Shown piece after piece: positions 16,114-23,922 of a stretch of 64,000 nt of DNA. The position numbers were made by a program, and so were the translations under genes. The stretch's first letter is position 1. Every line of letters begins with the position of its first letter. The stretch is from an uncultured Eubacteriales bacterium (GTDB taxonomy: Bacteria; Bacillota; Clostridia; Oscillospirales; Oscillospiraceae). The stretch covers positions 1-64,000 of the forward strand of contig UQVA01000009.1 of NCBI GenBank assembly GCA_900544405.1. The letters run 5' to 3'. Under the pieces are notes generated by a model. That model made no database searches. It was given only the letters and a program-made list of their open reading frames with translations, and was not told where the DNA came from.

Positions 16114-16143
16114 GGTTTCGCTCCTTCCGGGCACGTTTGGGTT

Positions 16144-16172
16144 ATTGTATCATTTCCGGAGGAAAAAGTAAA
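16144..16172 (-). promoter_or_regulatory. Promoter of the rodA gene
   Basis: Minus-strand TTTACT (16167-16172) and TACAAT (16144-16149) are 17 bases apart, about 30 bases upstream of the ATG. Confidence 0.55.
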
Positions 16173-16189
16173 CCCCCGTGGCGGAATCG

Positions 16190-16440
16190 CCTTTTCCAGC
16201 GGCGTTCGTACTTCCAGAAAAAGCCGCCCTTTCAGCCACCACCCCCGGCGTGGCGCTGTTGGGGCGGCAAAATCCCTCCGGCGGTGCGCCGGCTCCCCTG
16301 TGTAGGGGTGTTGGTCCTTCAGAGTTAAGGCTTCCCTGTGCAGGGGAGCTGTCATGGGCCACAGCCCATGACTGAGGGGGTGTAAGCGATCAGGTTTCGG
16401 CCGACTTACGTCGAGGCGAAAAATAGCCTTCCCCTGGGTA
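16190..16440. repeat. Dispersed GC-rich repeat cluster, copy 2
   Basis: This intergenic stretch of about 250 bases holds no credible gene. It contains GCTTCCCTGTGCAGGGGAGC, the palindrome CATGGGC-CACA-GCCCATG followed by ACTGAGGG, and GCCTTCCCCTGGG. These elements are related to the other GC-rich repeats of the window. Stop-free frames here on both strands are products of base composition. Confidence 0.6.
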
Positions 16441-16502
16441 TGCTATCATCTGAAGTGCAATCCCCTGAAAAAGGAAGGACAACTCTGAAAAATCGCAAAA
16501 AT

Positions 16503-16529
16503 ATCCCCGGTGCGTAGTACACCGGGGAT
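16503..16529 (-). terminator. Terminator of the MFS-GDPD operon
   Basis: The stem ATCCCCGGTG / CACCGGGGAT is followed on the minus strand by ATTTTTG. It lies just past the GDPD stop. Confidence 0.85.
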
Positions 16530-16533
16530 GTTT

Positions 16534-17337
16534 TTACGGTTCAAAGTTCTCAAAAATAGGGATCCAGCCCTCTTTTATGGCGGTGTTGTACTCCTCCATG
16601 GTCCGCAGGGTCCAACTGACCCCCTTCACGCCCCAGAGATTCCGCACCAGGTAGTTGCCCAGGGTGTTCCGGTGGGCGTACTTAAAGGCCACGAAATCCG
16701 GCACCGTCAGGAAGTTCTCCCACTGGGCCGTCACGGCCAGCCGCAGGAAGAAGGGCTGGTTTGCCTTGCTTTTCAGAAAATTTTCCGCCAGCTGTCCCCG
16801 GATAATGTCCGGCCGATGCTGCCGGAGCCACCGGACGCACCGGGGGTCGAAGGACTCGATGCAGTAGGGGCCCTCGTAGCCCTCCAGCATGGCGCAGACA
16901 GCCTCGCAAAGCTCGGCGTAATTATTGTCCACACTTTTCAACTCGATAATCATGGGCACCTGCCCCCGGAACAGGTCCAGTACCTGAGAAAACTGCGGGA
17001 TGGTCTCGGAAGTCCCCTGCAGGAAGTGCCGGGACAGGTCCTCGGTGGTCAGGTCCTCCATGCGGCCCTCCCGGCCGGTGGTCCGGGACAGGTCCGAGTC
17101 GTGCATAACGCCCAGATTCCCGTCGGCCAGCAAATGCAGGTCCAGCTCCACGCCGTAGCCATGCTCCAGCGCCGCCCGGAAGGCCGCCAGACTATTTTCC
17201 GGCTTCTTCTCATCATGGAGGCCCCGGTGGGCATACTTCCAGCCCAGCAGCCCCTCCCAGCCGGGGGCATTCCGCCGCCCCCGCAGGGACAGCAGGTACA
17301 AAACAAACAGGACCACCAGAATAATGGCAACAATCAT
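16534..17337 (-). CDS. Glycerophosphodiester phosphodiesterase family protein
   Basis: This 267-residue enzyme hydrolyses glycerophosphodiesters (deacylated phospholipids) to glycerol-3-phosphate and an alcohol. One N-terminal membrane segment (residues 1-18) anchors it. The GDPD core shows YAHRGLHDEKKPENS (catalytic His and Glu near 34-46), VELDLHLLADGNLGVMHD and a metal-binding Glu in MIIELKS. It follows the MFS gene by three bases and is co-transcribed with it. Confidence 0.9.
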   Translation of the reverse strand: MIVAIILVVLFVLYLLSLRGRRNAPGWEGLLGWKYAHRGLHDEKKPENSLAAFRAALEHGYGVELDLHLLADGNLGVMHDSDLSRTTGREGRMEDLTTEDLSRHFLQGTSETIPQFSQVLDLFRGQVPMIIELKSVDNNYAELCEAVCAMLEGYEGPYCIESFDPRCVRWLRQHRPDIIRGQLAENFLKSKANQPFFLRLAVTAQWENFLTVPDFVAFKYAHRNTLGNYLVRNLWGVKGVSWTLRTMEEYNTAIKEGWIPIFENFEP

Positions 17338-17340
17338 GAT

Positions 17341-18657
17341 TTAATCCTCCACATCAAAGGCCTCCAGCCCCTTTTTCGCCACGATTTTATTGTCACCGTG
17401 GCGCACAAAATTCATGGTAATGTACGACAGGAATGCGAAAATTGCCGAATAGGCAAACAGCAGATGATACCCCAGATACCGCATCAGCGCACCCGCCAGA
17501 ATGGGCGTGGCGATCTGGGCGGTCATGGAGAAGGTGTAATAAAGGCCCGTGAACTTGCCCACTTCCCCATCGCTGCACATCTCCACCACCATGGGCAGGG
17601 AGTTTACGTTGATGGAGGCCCAGGCAATGCCCACCACCGCAAAAAGGCCGTACAGGGCCGGGTGGAAGCTGTGGCTGAACAGGGTGTACACGAAGGCGGC
17701 GGCAAAGCTGCCGCTGAGGAGCAGGGTGCCGAAGCGGATGGTCTTCCGGCGGCCGATCTTACTGGCCACCTGACCCACGGGAATGTAGCTGACGATGGCA
17801 CCGGCGGTGGCGATGGTCAGGCACATACTACTCTGGCTCAGGGTCATGCTCCACTGGTTCTGGGCATAAGTCGTGAACCAGGTGGTCACACCGTTATAGG
17901 CCACAAACCACAGGGCAATGGAGCAGAGCAGGAAGCCCAGGCTTTTTTTCACGGCGGCAGGCAGCTTCTCCCCGGCGGGGGTCTCCACAGCCAGGTCCTC
18001 CTCCGGATGCTGCTTCTCGTAATCCCGCTGACGGGCCACCAGCTTCGGCTCGTTGACCAGGGTCATCAGCACGATGAGCGCCAGCAGCATAATGCCCGCC
18101 ACGATGGCAAACAGGGGCAGATAGCTGGCGTCGGCGCTTTTGTCGGTATACAGGAAGGTGGTCAGCAGCAGATAAATGATGCCGCCCACGGCGCCCATCA
18201 GATTGATGACGGCGTTGGCCTTGCTCCGCAGGGGCTTGGGGGTCACATCCGGCATCAGGGCCACAGCGGGAGCACGATAAGTACCCATGGCCACCAGCAG
18301 CGCTCCCAGTACCACCACAAAGGCCACCATTTTCCCCGCGGAGGGAGCAGCCCGATAGCTGTCGTTCAGTACCGGCAGGGCCATCATCAGCACGATCGCC
18401 GCCAGGGAGCCAAAGAGAATGAAAGGCCGGCGGCGGCCCAGGGGGCTGCGGCACTTGTCGGACAGCGCTCCGAACAGGGGCAGCAGGAACAGGGCCAGCA
18501 CGTTGTCCGCCGCCATAATGGCACCGGAGAACACCTCGTTCATGTGAAAGGTGTTGGTGAGCATCAACGGCACCAGATTGTCGTACATTTGCCAGAAGGC
18601 GCAGATCGACAGGAAGGCAAAGCCGATGAGTACGGTATTTTTCTTGTCCAGCTTCAT
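17341..18657 (-). CDS. MFS transporter (SLC45/GPH-like)
   Basis: A 438-residue protein with about 12 membrane segments of the major facilitator superfamily. The loop after segment 2 reads GALSDKCRSPLGRRRPFILFG, a form typical of the sugar:cation symporter and SLC45-like branches. The central loop is short and charged (near residue 220). The ATG follows GGAGGT. It leads a two-gene operon with a GDPD, so a glycerol-derived or glycoside solute is possible, but the substrate is unknown. Confidence 0.85.
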   Translation of the reverse strand: MKLDKKNTVLIGFAFLSICAFWQMYDNLVPLMLTNTFHMNEVFSGAIMAADNVLALFLLPLFGALSDKCRSPLGRRRPFILFGSLAAIVLMMALPVLNDSYRAAPSAGKMVAFVVVLGALLVAMGTYRAPAVALMPDVTPKPLRSKANAVINLMGAVGGIIYLLLTTFLYTDKSADASYLPLFAIVAGIMLLALIVLMTLVNEPKLVARQRDYEKQHPEEDLAVETPAGEKLPAAVKKSLGFLLCSIALWFVAYNGVTTWFTTYAQNQWSMTLSQSSMCLTIATAGAIVSYIPVGQVASKIGRRKTIRFGTLLLSGSFAAAFVYTLFSHSFHPALYGLFAVVGIAWASINVNSLPMVVEMCSDGEVGKFTGLYYTFSMTAQIATPILAGALMRYLGYHLLFAYSAIFAFLSYITMNFVRHGDNKIVAKKGLEAFDVED

Positions 18658-18688
18658 GGAAGGACCTCCGTTCGGTTGTTCTTCTTAC

Positions 18689-18717
18689 ATAATAACGGAT
18701 TTTTGCCTGAATGTCCA
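18689..18717 (-). promoter_or_regulatory. Promoter of the MFS-GDPD operon
   Basis: Minus-strand TGGACA (18712-18717) and TATTAT (18689-18694) are 17 bases apart, about 30 bases before the MFS ATG. Confidence 0.6.
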
Positions 18718-18753
18718 GCCTCTTTTCATAAATTTTACCTGTCCGACTTCAAA

Positions 18754-18782
18754 TTGACAGCTTCCGCCGAAGATGGTATAAT
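18754..18782 (+). promoter_or_regulatory. Perfect consensus promoter of the chromate transporter pair
   Basis: TTGACA (18754-18759), 17 bases, TATAAT (18777-18782) is the exact sigma-A consensus. It is divergent from the MFS promoter 37 bases away. Confidence 0.9.
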
Positions 18783-18815
18783 AAAGAAAATTTTGTAAAA
18801 AGAGGAGGCTGGTCT

Positions 18816-19373
18816 ATGAAGCAGCTTTTGCGCCTGTTCGCAACGTTTTTCAAGATTGGCGCATTTACCTTCGGCGGGGGCTATGCCATGATCGCCCTGC
18901 TGGAAAATGAATTCGTCACCAAGAAGCAATGGATTGACCAGGAGGAATTTCTGGACATGGTGGCCATTGCGGAATCCACCCCCGGCCCCGTGGCCATCAA
19001 CAGCGCCACTTACATAGGCTATCACATGGCAGGCTTCTGGGGGGCGCTGGTATCCACCGTGGCCGTGGTGCTGCCCTCCTTCCTGATTATCTTCGCCATT
19101 TCTCTGGTGTTTGACCAGTTCCTGGCAATATCTTATGTAAACTACGCCTTTCAGGGCATCCGGGTCTGCGTGGTATACCTCATCCTCAGCGCCGGTCTGA
19201 AGGTGTTCCGCTCCCTGGAGCAGACCTGGAAGAATCGCCTGCTGTGCTTCGGAGTGTTCGGTCTGATGACCGCTTTCTCCCTGTTCAGCGTGAATTTCTC
19301 CTCCATCTGGTTCATCGTTATCTGCGGCGTGCTGGGCCTGGCCCTGTTCCATCGGAAGGGGGCGGCGGAATGA
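18816..19373 (+). CDS. Chromate transporter, first half-size subunit
   Basis: This 185-residue membrane protein is a single CHR domain, with the signature FKIGAFTFGGGYAMIALLENEFV near residues 10-33 and ESTPGPVAINSATYIG near 52. Half-size CHR proteins work as pairs in place of a full-length ChrA and expel chromate or a related anion. Its stop overlaps the start of the second half gene (ATGA), implying equal, coupled translation. The ATG follows AGAGGAGG. Confidence 0.9.
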   Translation: MKQLLRLFATFFKIGAFTFGGGYAMIALLENEFVTKKQWIDQEEFLDMVAIAESTPGPVAINSATYIGYHMAGFWGALVSTVAVVLPSFLIIFAISLVFDQFLAISYVNYAFQGIRVCVVYLILSAGLKVFRSLEQTWKNRLLCFGVFGLMTAFSLFSVNFSSIWFIVICGVLGLALFHRKGAAE

Positions 19374-19939
19374 TCCTCTGGAATCTGTTCTCCACCTTCT
19401 TCGGCATCGGCGCCGTGTCCTTCGGCGGCGGCTACGGCATGATCTCCCTGGTCCGGGAGGCTGTGGAGCGGAACGGCTGGCTGACGGAGTCGGAATTTCT
19501 GGATTTCATCGCCGTTTCCGAATCCACCCCCGGCTCCCTGGCCGTGAACATGGCCACCTTCATCGGCTCCTCTCAGGCAGGGGTCCTGGGCAGCCTGCTG
19601 GCGACCCTGGGCGTGGTGCTGCCCTCCTTCCTTGTGATTTTGCTGATCGCAGCCGTCATCCGGAACCTTCTGAAATACGGCCCGGTCCAGGCTTTTCTGG
19701 CAGGCGTGCGGCCTTGCGTGGTAGGCATGATCCTCTCCACTGCCGCCACCATGGGCCTGACCACCCTGCTGGGTGCCAAGACCATTCAGTCCATTGTTTC
19801 CCCGGACTGGACGGGCATCCTGATTTTCGCCATCCTGTGGGTGGTCCATGGGGTCTGGAAGGCCGTCCGCAAAAAGTCCCCCTCCCCGATCGCCATGATT
19901 TTGCTGTCCGCAGTTTTGGGACTGCTGCTGTGCAGGTAA
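19370..19939 (+). CDS. Chromate transporter, second half-size subunit
   Basis: This 189-residue CHR-domain protein is the partner of the preceding gene. It repeats the signatures FFGIGAVSFGGGYGMISLV and ESTPGSLAVNMATFIG at matching positions. I start at the ATG at 19370, which overlaps the upstream stop. The open frame reaches back to 19244, but that part lies inside the first gene in another frame. Whether chromate is the natural substrate in an anaerobe is doubtful; another oxyanion is possible. Confidence 0.9.
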   Translation: MILWNLFSTFFGIGAVSFGGGYGMISLVREAVERNGWLTESEFLDFIAVSESTPGSLAVNMATFIGSSQAGVLGSLLATLGVVLPSFLVILLIAAVIRNLLKYGPVQAFLAGVRPCVVGMILSTAATMGLTTLLGAKTIQSIVSPDWTGILIFAILWVVHGVWKAVRKKSPSPIAMILLSAVLGLLLCR

Positions 19940-19940
19940 A

Positions 19941-19975
19941 AATCACCGGAGCGGCTCACCCCGCTCCGGTGATTT
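19941..19975. terminator. Shared terminator between convergent genes
   Basis: The stem AATCACCGGAGCGG / CCGCTCCGGTGATT is followed by a T run on the plus strand. The stop codon of the leftward membrane protein gene (19956-19958) lies in its loop, so that gene's last codons form one arm. Confidence 0.85.
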
Positions 19976-20798
19976 TTTCCTTTCGCTGCAAGTGCAGCGC
20001 CCATTCGCATTGCCGCTTGTAGCGCCGCAAATAGACCGCCAACAACACATCCGCCCCGGCGCACAGCATCAGCGATGCCGCTGCGAAGATCTGCCCCGGA
20101 TGCGCCGCAAGTTCGATCTTGTAGTAAGACTGCACATAGTCCTGCACGATGGTCAGCGTCACCAGCCGCCGGGCCGCCAGCAGCAGACATCCCACCGCCA
20201 GCCAACTGAAACCACTGGCCATCCGGCCCGGAATGGCCCGGTCGTCCAGCTTCCCGGTGGCAAAGCTATAAGCCATGCTGGCTGTCCCATCACTAAGGGC
20301 ATTCAAAAATTTCCGCAGCTGGAAAAATAAGAACGCCGCCAGGCTGGCCATGATGCCCTCCATCACCGCCATGGCAAAGAAGGCATACACCCCACCGTTT
20401 TCCGGCAGCGTCAGCACGGCATAACGGACAAATCGATAGACGAACAGGACCGCAAGCCCCGCCCCCGCCACGTTCACGGCCGTCTCGGCCCATTGGGCCA
20501 GAGTGGACAGCCGTCCCAGCCCACGGGCAGGATGCCCCCGAAGGCTGTCACCGATGCCCGCCGCCACGATCAGCGGCACCGCCACACACAGCACACTGAC
20601 CAGGCCGTACAGCGCCAGCCAGGTGTTTTGGGCCTGCCGCTCCCCGACACCACCTGCGGCCAGCTGCGCCCGCAGTACCGTCCGGAAGCCCGCATCCGGC
20701 AGCAGCATCACCGTCGGAAGCCCCACCGCCCCAGCCAGCAGGAACAGGGCCGCCGCAATGCGGGTCATCCGGGAATGTTGAAATAATTTGGTGGACAC
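19956..20798 (-). CDS. Multi-pass membrane protein of unknown function
   Basis: A 280-residue protein with about six hydrophobic segments (for example LFLLAGAVGLPTVMLL near 17 and WLALYGLVSVLCVAVPLIVAAG near 60). It resembles predicted DUF2975-like membrane proteins in layout, but I cannot assign a family. I choose the GTG at 20798 (VSTKLFQHSR), seven bases after GGAGG. The frame stays open to 20996, but that part is the dispersed repeat. It ends in the shared terminator loop. No functional partner is evident. Confidence 0.65.
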   Translation of the reverse strand: MSTKLFQHSRMTRIAAALFLLAGAVGLPTVMLLPDAGFRTVLRAQLAAGGVGERQAQNTWLALYGLVSVLCVAVPLIVAAGIGDSLRGHPARGLGRLSTLAQWAETAVNVAGAGLAVLFVYRFVRYAVLTLPENGGVYAFFAMAVMEGIMASLAAFLFFQLRKFLNALSDGTASMAYSFATGKLDDRAIPGRMASGFSWLAVGCLLLAARRLVTLTIVQDYVQSYYKIELAAHPGQIFAAASLMLCAGADVLLAVYLRRYKRQCEWALHLQRKEKITGAG

Positions 20799-20836
20799 CC
20801 CCGCACCTCCTTGTTCAGGTCTTGGTCGTTCAGCGC

Positions 20837-21062
20837 AAAGGCTTCCCCGCCGTGGGGAAGGTGTCACAGTCGTGCCGTGACGGGTGGGCTTGAAGGCAGC
20901 AGCGCCGTACTTTTCTCTGGTGATAATCGAGACCTCATCCGTCAGCCCTGACGGGCTGATGAGCGCAGGCTTAGCATGACCGCCACCGTCAGTCAAATAG
21001 ATTTTGGATTCGCTGCGCAGAGCGCCAACCTCCTGGGGAAGCCTAATGCCTCGCCGGGAGTT
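20837..21062. repeat. Dispersed GC-rich repeat cluster, copy 3
   Basis: It contains GCTTCCCCGCCGTGGGGAAG, CCTCATCCGTCAGCCC-TGACGGGCTGATGAG, and a stretch (about 20978-21044) that matches, in reverse complement, the copy near 56.35-56.41 kb. Shared parts include TGACCGCCACCGTCAGTCA against TGACTGCCACCGGCAGTCA, and ATTCGCTGCGCAGAGC against ATTCGCTGCGCGGAGC. No gene is seen here. Confidence 0.7.
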
Positions 21063-21142
21063 GGCCGCTCAGAGCAAAGCTGCTCTTTTTCCTGGTCCTA
21101 TCTTACCATATCGCCCATCGAAAAACAACGCAGAAAAAGAGA

Positions 21143-21171
21143 TTGCATTTCCGGAAGAAATCCATTATAAT
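21143..21171 (+). promoter_or_regulatory. Strong promoter upstream of tRNA-Pro
   Basis: TTGCAT (21143-21148), 17 bases, TATAAT (21166-21171). The tRNA begins about 220 bases further on, a long leader for a tRNA. Confidence 0.6.
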
Positions 21172-21395
21172 ATGCTTCGGATGTAGCCCCCTTGTGTGCG
21201 GCATATCCCCGCTTGTGTGGCATAGAATGCACCATATTCAGCGCTTAAAGTCTTTTTTTCGTGTAGCATCGGATGTATCCAGTACTTAAGCTCCCACCTG
21301 TGCGACATAGCGTGCGCCATATCCGTCGTTTGGGCCGTTCCGCTTCTTAACATTTGTGATATCCCCCTCCTCCAATAATTTCAATAATTTTGTAT
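21172..21395. other. Unexplained leader with degenerate repeats
   Basis: Between the promoter and tRNA-Pro lie three degenerate copies of a motif of about 25 bases built on TGTGCGGCATA and TGCACCATAT (near 21194, 21214 and 21299). A run of seven Ts sits at 21252-21258. No convincing protein frame or stable hairpin was found. It could be an RNA leader, a small RNA or debris of an old insertion. Confidence 0.3.
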
Positions 21396-21471
21396 CCGGG
21401 TGTAGCGCAGCTGGTAGCGCGCCTGCTTTGGGAGCAGGATGCCGCAGGTTCGAATCCTGTCACTCGGACCA
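21396..21471 (+). tRNA. tRNA-Pro (anticodon TGG)
   Basis: The 76 bases fold as a full cloverleaf including encoded CCA. The acceptor stem CCGGGTG pairs with CACTCGG, the anticodon arm CCTGC-TTTGGGA-GCAGG carries anticodon TGG, and the T arm is GCAGG-TTCGAAT-CCTGT. A terminator follows at once. Its 3' end marks the left edge of the accessory island, a common integration site. Confidence 0.95.
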
Positions 21472-21472
21472 T

Positions 21473-21525
21473 GCAGAGTGTCCTTATAGGATCTGAGTAT
21501 CCTGTAATGGACACTCTGCTTTTTT
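21473..21525 (+). terminator. Terminator of tRNA-Pro
   Basis: A stem of GCAGAGTGTCC / GGACACTCTGC with a nested AGGAT / ATCCT stem is followed by six Ts. Confidence 0.85.
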
Positions 21526-21830
21526 ATGTGAAGAATGGTGAAAAGCTGGAGCTGTCGATCATCACCCGTTCCCGCACGCACAGCAGCTTGACCTTGTGCT
21601 CGGTCAGCAGGTCGATGTATTGCTTTGTCATGCCCCAATCCCGCCCCAAGCGGTCAAGGCTGTTTACCAGCACCACATCCACCTTTCCGGCAAGAACGGC
21701 CTCCGTCAGCTCTTGCAGAGCCGGACGGTCAAGGGTCAATCCCGAGCCATGCTCGGCGGCAACACCAACGATGGTGTAGATTGCTACCAAACGGAAGTTG
21801 TGAATGCAAACCTCAAAGCAGTTTACGCCC
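21524..21830 (-). pseudogene. Truncated serine recombinase (resolvase-like) fragment
   Basis: The minus-strand frame includes DRPALQEL, GKVDVVLVNSLDRLGRD and EHKVKLLCVRE, the middle of a resolvase/invertase catalytic domain (the RLGR-type motif). The N-terminal part with the active serine and all DNA-binding parts are missing. The frame also runs on into the terminal part of the neighbouring lipoprotein gene (to 21901), which is not conserved recombinase sequence. It is best read as a remnant left by an element that entered next to tRNA-Pro. Confidence 0.65.
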
Positions 21831-21840
21831 TGCACGCCTT

Positions 21841-23106
21841 CTATCCTGCGGCCTGCGTCAGCACATATGCCGTTGTGTTTTGCGACATGAACGGCAGACA
21901 AATGCCGCTCTCACCTGCGCCGACCAGCAGCTCCGTGCCGCTGGGGCTGATCAGAAGAGGATACGTCTCATACAGATACATCGGACCGTCCGTGACGCCG
22001 TAGCTGTTACCGCCCACAAGCGACAGGCTGAGCGTCACATAGCTCGGCCCGTCCGGAATGGTCTGAATTGTCCAGAGGCCGCTCCACATCTCCTCAATGT
22101 CGTCGCTGTTCTCGTATGTCCACTCCAGATCGACTGTGCCGCCCGTCTCATCCTCGAGATAGAAGCGCAGCGAGAAATAGGCATAGCGGCCGGTTTCCTC
22201 TACCGTGGTTTCTGTGATCCAGCCCATGCCGTCGCGCTGCGATCCGGCGAGACCGAGCGCAGTCATGCCTGTCCAGCCATCGGAAAGCCAACTGGCAAAT
22301 TCGGGTGGGGCGTTATACCAGGCGTATTCTGTAAAGTCAAACGAAAGATAGTCGCCGTCTTCCGATGTACACGGTGCAAGATAGCGCATCGCATCAAGCG
22401 AGGGATACCAGTTGCAGGTGTTCCCGTTGCTGTCGGTGATGAAGACTTGTGTGTCGGCCTCATATGCAGCGCCGTCGAGATTTGCAAAGAGCAGTACCGG
22501 CTCGCCGCTCTCCGACCGGTAAAGCACCTCCGTGACCTCGTCGGTCTGTGTCGCCTCGTTCCACTGGACACGGTTGATTGCAACCGTCGCATTTTCGTCG
22601 ACCGGCACGATGCAGTACAGATGTCCCGCGCTGCCGATCATGTGCTCCGCATTGATCTCCGCAAGAAAGGGATATTCGAGGAGCATTGCTTCATTGGTTT
22701 CCTGCAGCCACGCAGGGAAGCCTGTCTCGAATCCCTCGTCAAACAGGCCGCCGACATAGCCGAGATATGCCGCACCAAACATTGTCATTGGAAAGTCCAT
22801 CCTGTCACGCAGCCATTCAAGCGAGGCCTCCGCCTCCCGTGAAAACCCGGATTGCACCGGCTGTGTGTCCACGGCTTCATTTCGTGACGTGTGATTGCTC
22901 ATGCCGCCCTGCGATGTATTTTCTTCCGGCTGTCCTTCCGGTGCTTTTTTATCGGCCTTTGTGGGGAGCGTGGGGAGGTTAACCTTATCCGGACTCTTTT
23001 TTTGGTCGCCCGACTCCGTTTGCGGCTTCTTAGCACAGGCACAAAGCAACAGCAGCAGAGCCGCTGCCAGCAACAGCGCGAGTGCTTTCCTGAGTGTTGT
23101 TTTCAT
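21841..23106 (-). CDS. Large lipoprotein of unknown function, island gene 14
   Basis: A 421-residue secreted lipoprotein: signal peptide of about 23 residues with lipobox LLCAC, then a Lys/Pro/Thr-rich linker to about 80, then a folded region rich in Trp, Tyr and Asp (SLEWLRDRMDFPMTMFGAAYLGYVGG near 95-120). I know no named domain in it. It is the last gene of the leftward island run, 11 bases after the TPM-domain gene. Its 3' end abuts the recombinase fragment, so the C-terminus may have been altered at the island boundary. Confidence 0.7.
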   Translation of the reverse strand: MKTTLRKALALLLAAALLLLLCACAKKPQTESGDQKKSPDKVNLPTLPTKADKKAPEGQPEENTSQGGMSNHTSRNEAVDTQPVQSGFSREAEASLEWLRDRMDFPMTMFGAAYLGYVGGLFDEGFETGFPAWLQETNEAMLLEYPFLAEINAEHMIGSAGHLYCIVPVDENATVAINRVQWNEATQTDEVTEVLYRSESGEPVLLFANLDGAAYEADTQVFITDSNGNTCNWYPSLDAMRYLAPCTSEDGDYLSFDFTEYAWYNAPPEFASWLSDGWTGMTALGLAGSQRDGMGWITETTVEETGRYAYFSLRFYLEDETGGTVDLEWTYENSDDIEEMWSGLWTIQTIPDGPSYVTLSLSLVGGNSYGVTDGPMYLYETYPLLISPSGTELLVGAGESGICLPFMSQNTTAYVLTQAAG

Positions 23107-23117
23107 AACTGCTCCTT

Positions 23118-23909
23118 TCAGAATGTTCCGCTTCGGCCGGAACCTCCTCCGCCGGATTCGCTGGAGCTGCTTCCGCCGCCGGAGGAGCTGCGCTCAATCT
23201 TCCGGCTGGATGTCGTCTTGTGCGTAAAACGATCGGATCGCTCCGTAAGGCGGAGTCCCGCGGAGACGTAGGTGTCTGCGGTTGCTTTTTCGGATACATT
23301 GTCCATTTTCTGCCATATCACAGCGACGATTGCAGCTGCCGCCAGCAGGGAAAGACCAATTACAATAAGGATCGGAAAGAACAGGCTTGCCCGGACGGGC
23401 TTTCCTGCGGAAGCCTTTCCAAGATAGATGCTGCATTCCTTGATATAATCCTCAAAGCCGCCGTACCAGTCGTTCTCACCGAAATTGTCGAGGAATACCT
23501 TTTCCAGCTTCTCCTGACCATAGCTGTTGAACGTATACTCGCAGCGTGAGCCGTAGCAGAACATTGCCCAGTCGCGGTCATCCATACTGAGCAGGAGCAT
23601 GATCCCATCACGGTTCGGTCCTTCGCCCATGGTATATTGATGGTAGATGGTGTAGGTCGCCTTATAGACGCCTCCGGAATGGAAGTCCCGATAGTCCTCC
23701 ACGGTTACGATGTAAACGCCGACACCATACTTTTGGGATACGCTTTCCGCCATCTTTTCCAGCAGCATATTTTCGTTTTCGCTGAGAAGTCCGGCCGCAT
23801 CCGTCACATAAGAAAGCTGTGCACCTGTTTGCTCAGCCGCAGTCACATTCACGCAGAGCACAAGGCAGAACACAAACACCAGAAGGAGATAGCATGTTCT
23901 TTTTTTCAT
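23118..23909 (-). CDS. TPM-domain membrane protein (YdjH/YgcG-like), island gene 13
   Basis: This 263-residue protein has a signal peptide, then a TPM domain (YVTDAAGLLSENENMLLEKM near 34-53, GVGVYIVTVEDY near 62, GIMLLLSMDDRDWAMFCYG near 102), a membrane segment (FFPILIVIGLSLLAAAAIVAVIW near 178-200) and a Ser/Gly-rich tail ending GRSGTF. TPM proteins are extracytoplasmic; in Bacillus subtilis the related YdjH acts with YdjG and YdjI around PspA. Here it neighbours a YdjG-like zinc-ribbon gene, and the YdjI-like SPFH gene lies in the same run. Confidence 0.85.
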   Translation of the reverse strand: MKKRTCYLLLVFVFCLVLCVNVTAAEQTGAQLSYVTDAAGLLSENENMLLEKMAESVSQKYGVGVYIVTVEDYRDFHSGGVYKATYTIYHQYTMGEGPNRDGIMLLLSMDDRDWAMFCYGSRCEYTFNSYGQEKLEKVFLDNFGENDWYGGFEDYIKECSIYLGKASAGKPVRASLFFPILIVIGLSLLAAAAIVAVIWQKMDNVSEKATADTYVSAGLRLTERSDRFTHKTTSSRKIERSSSGGGSSSSESGGGGSGRSGTF

Positions 23910-23922
23910 TTCTCAGCCCTCC

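Noticed and set aside
19956..20996. An N-terminal extension of the membrane protein beyond 20798
   Set aside because: The extra 66 codons are the dispersed repeat in translation; a GTG with GGAGG at 20798 is better supported.
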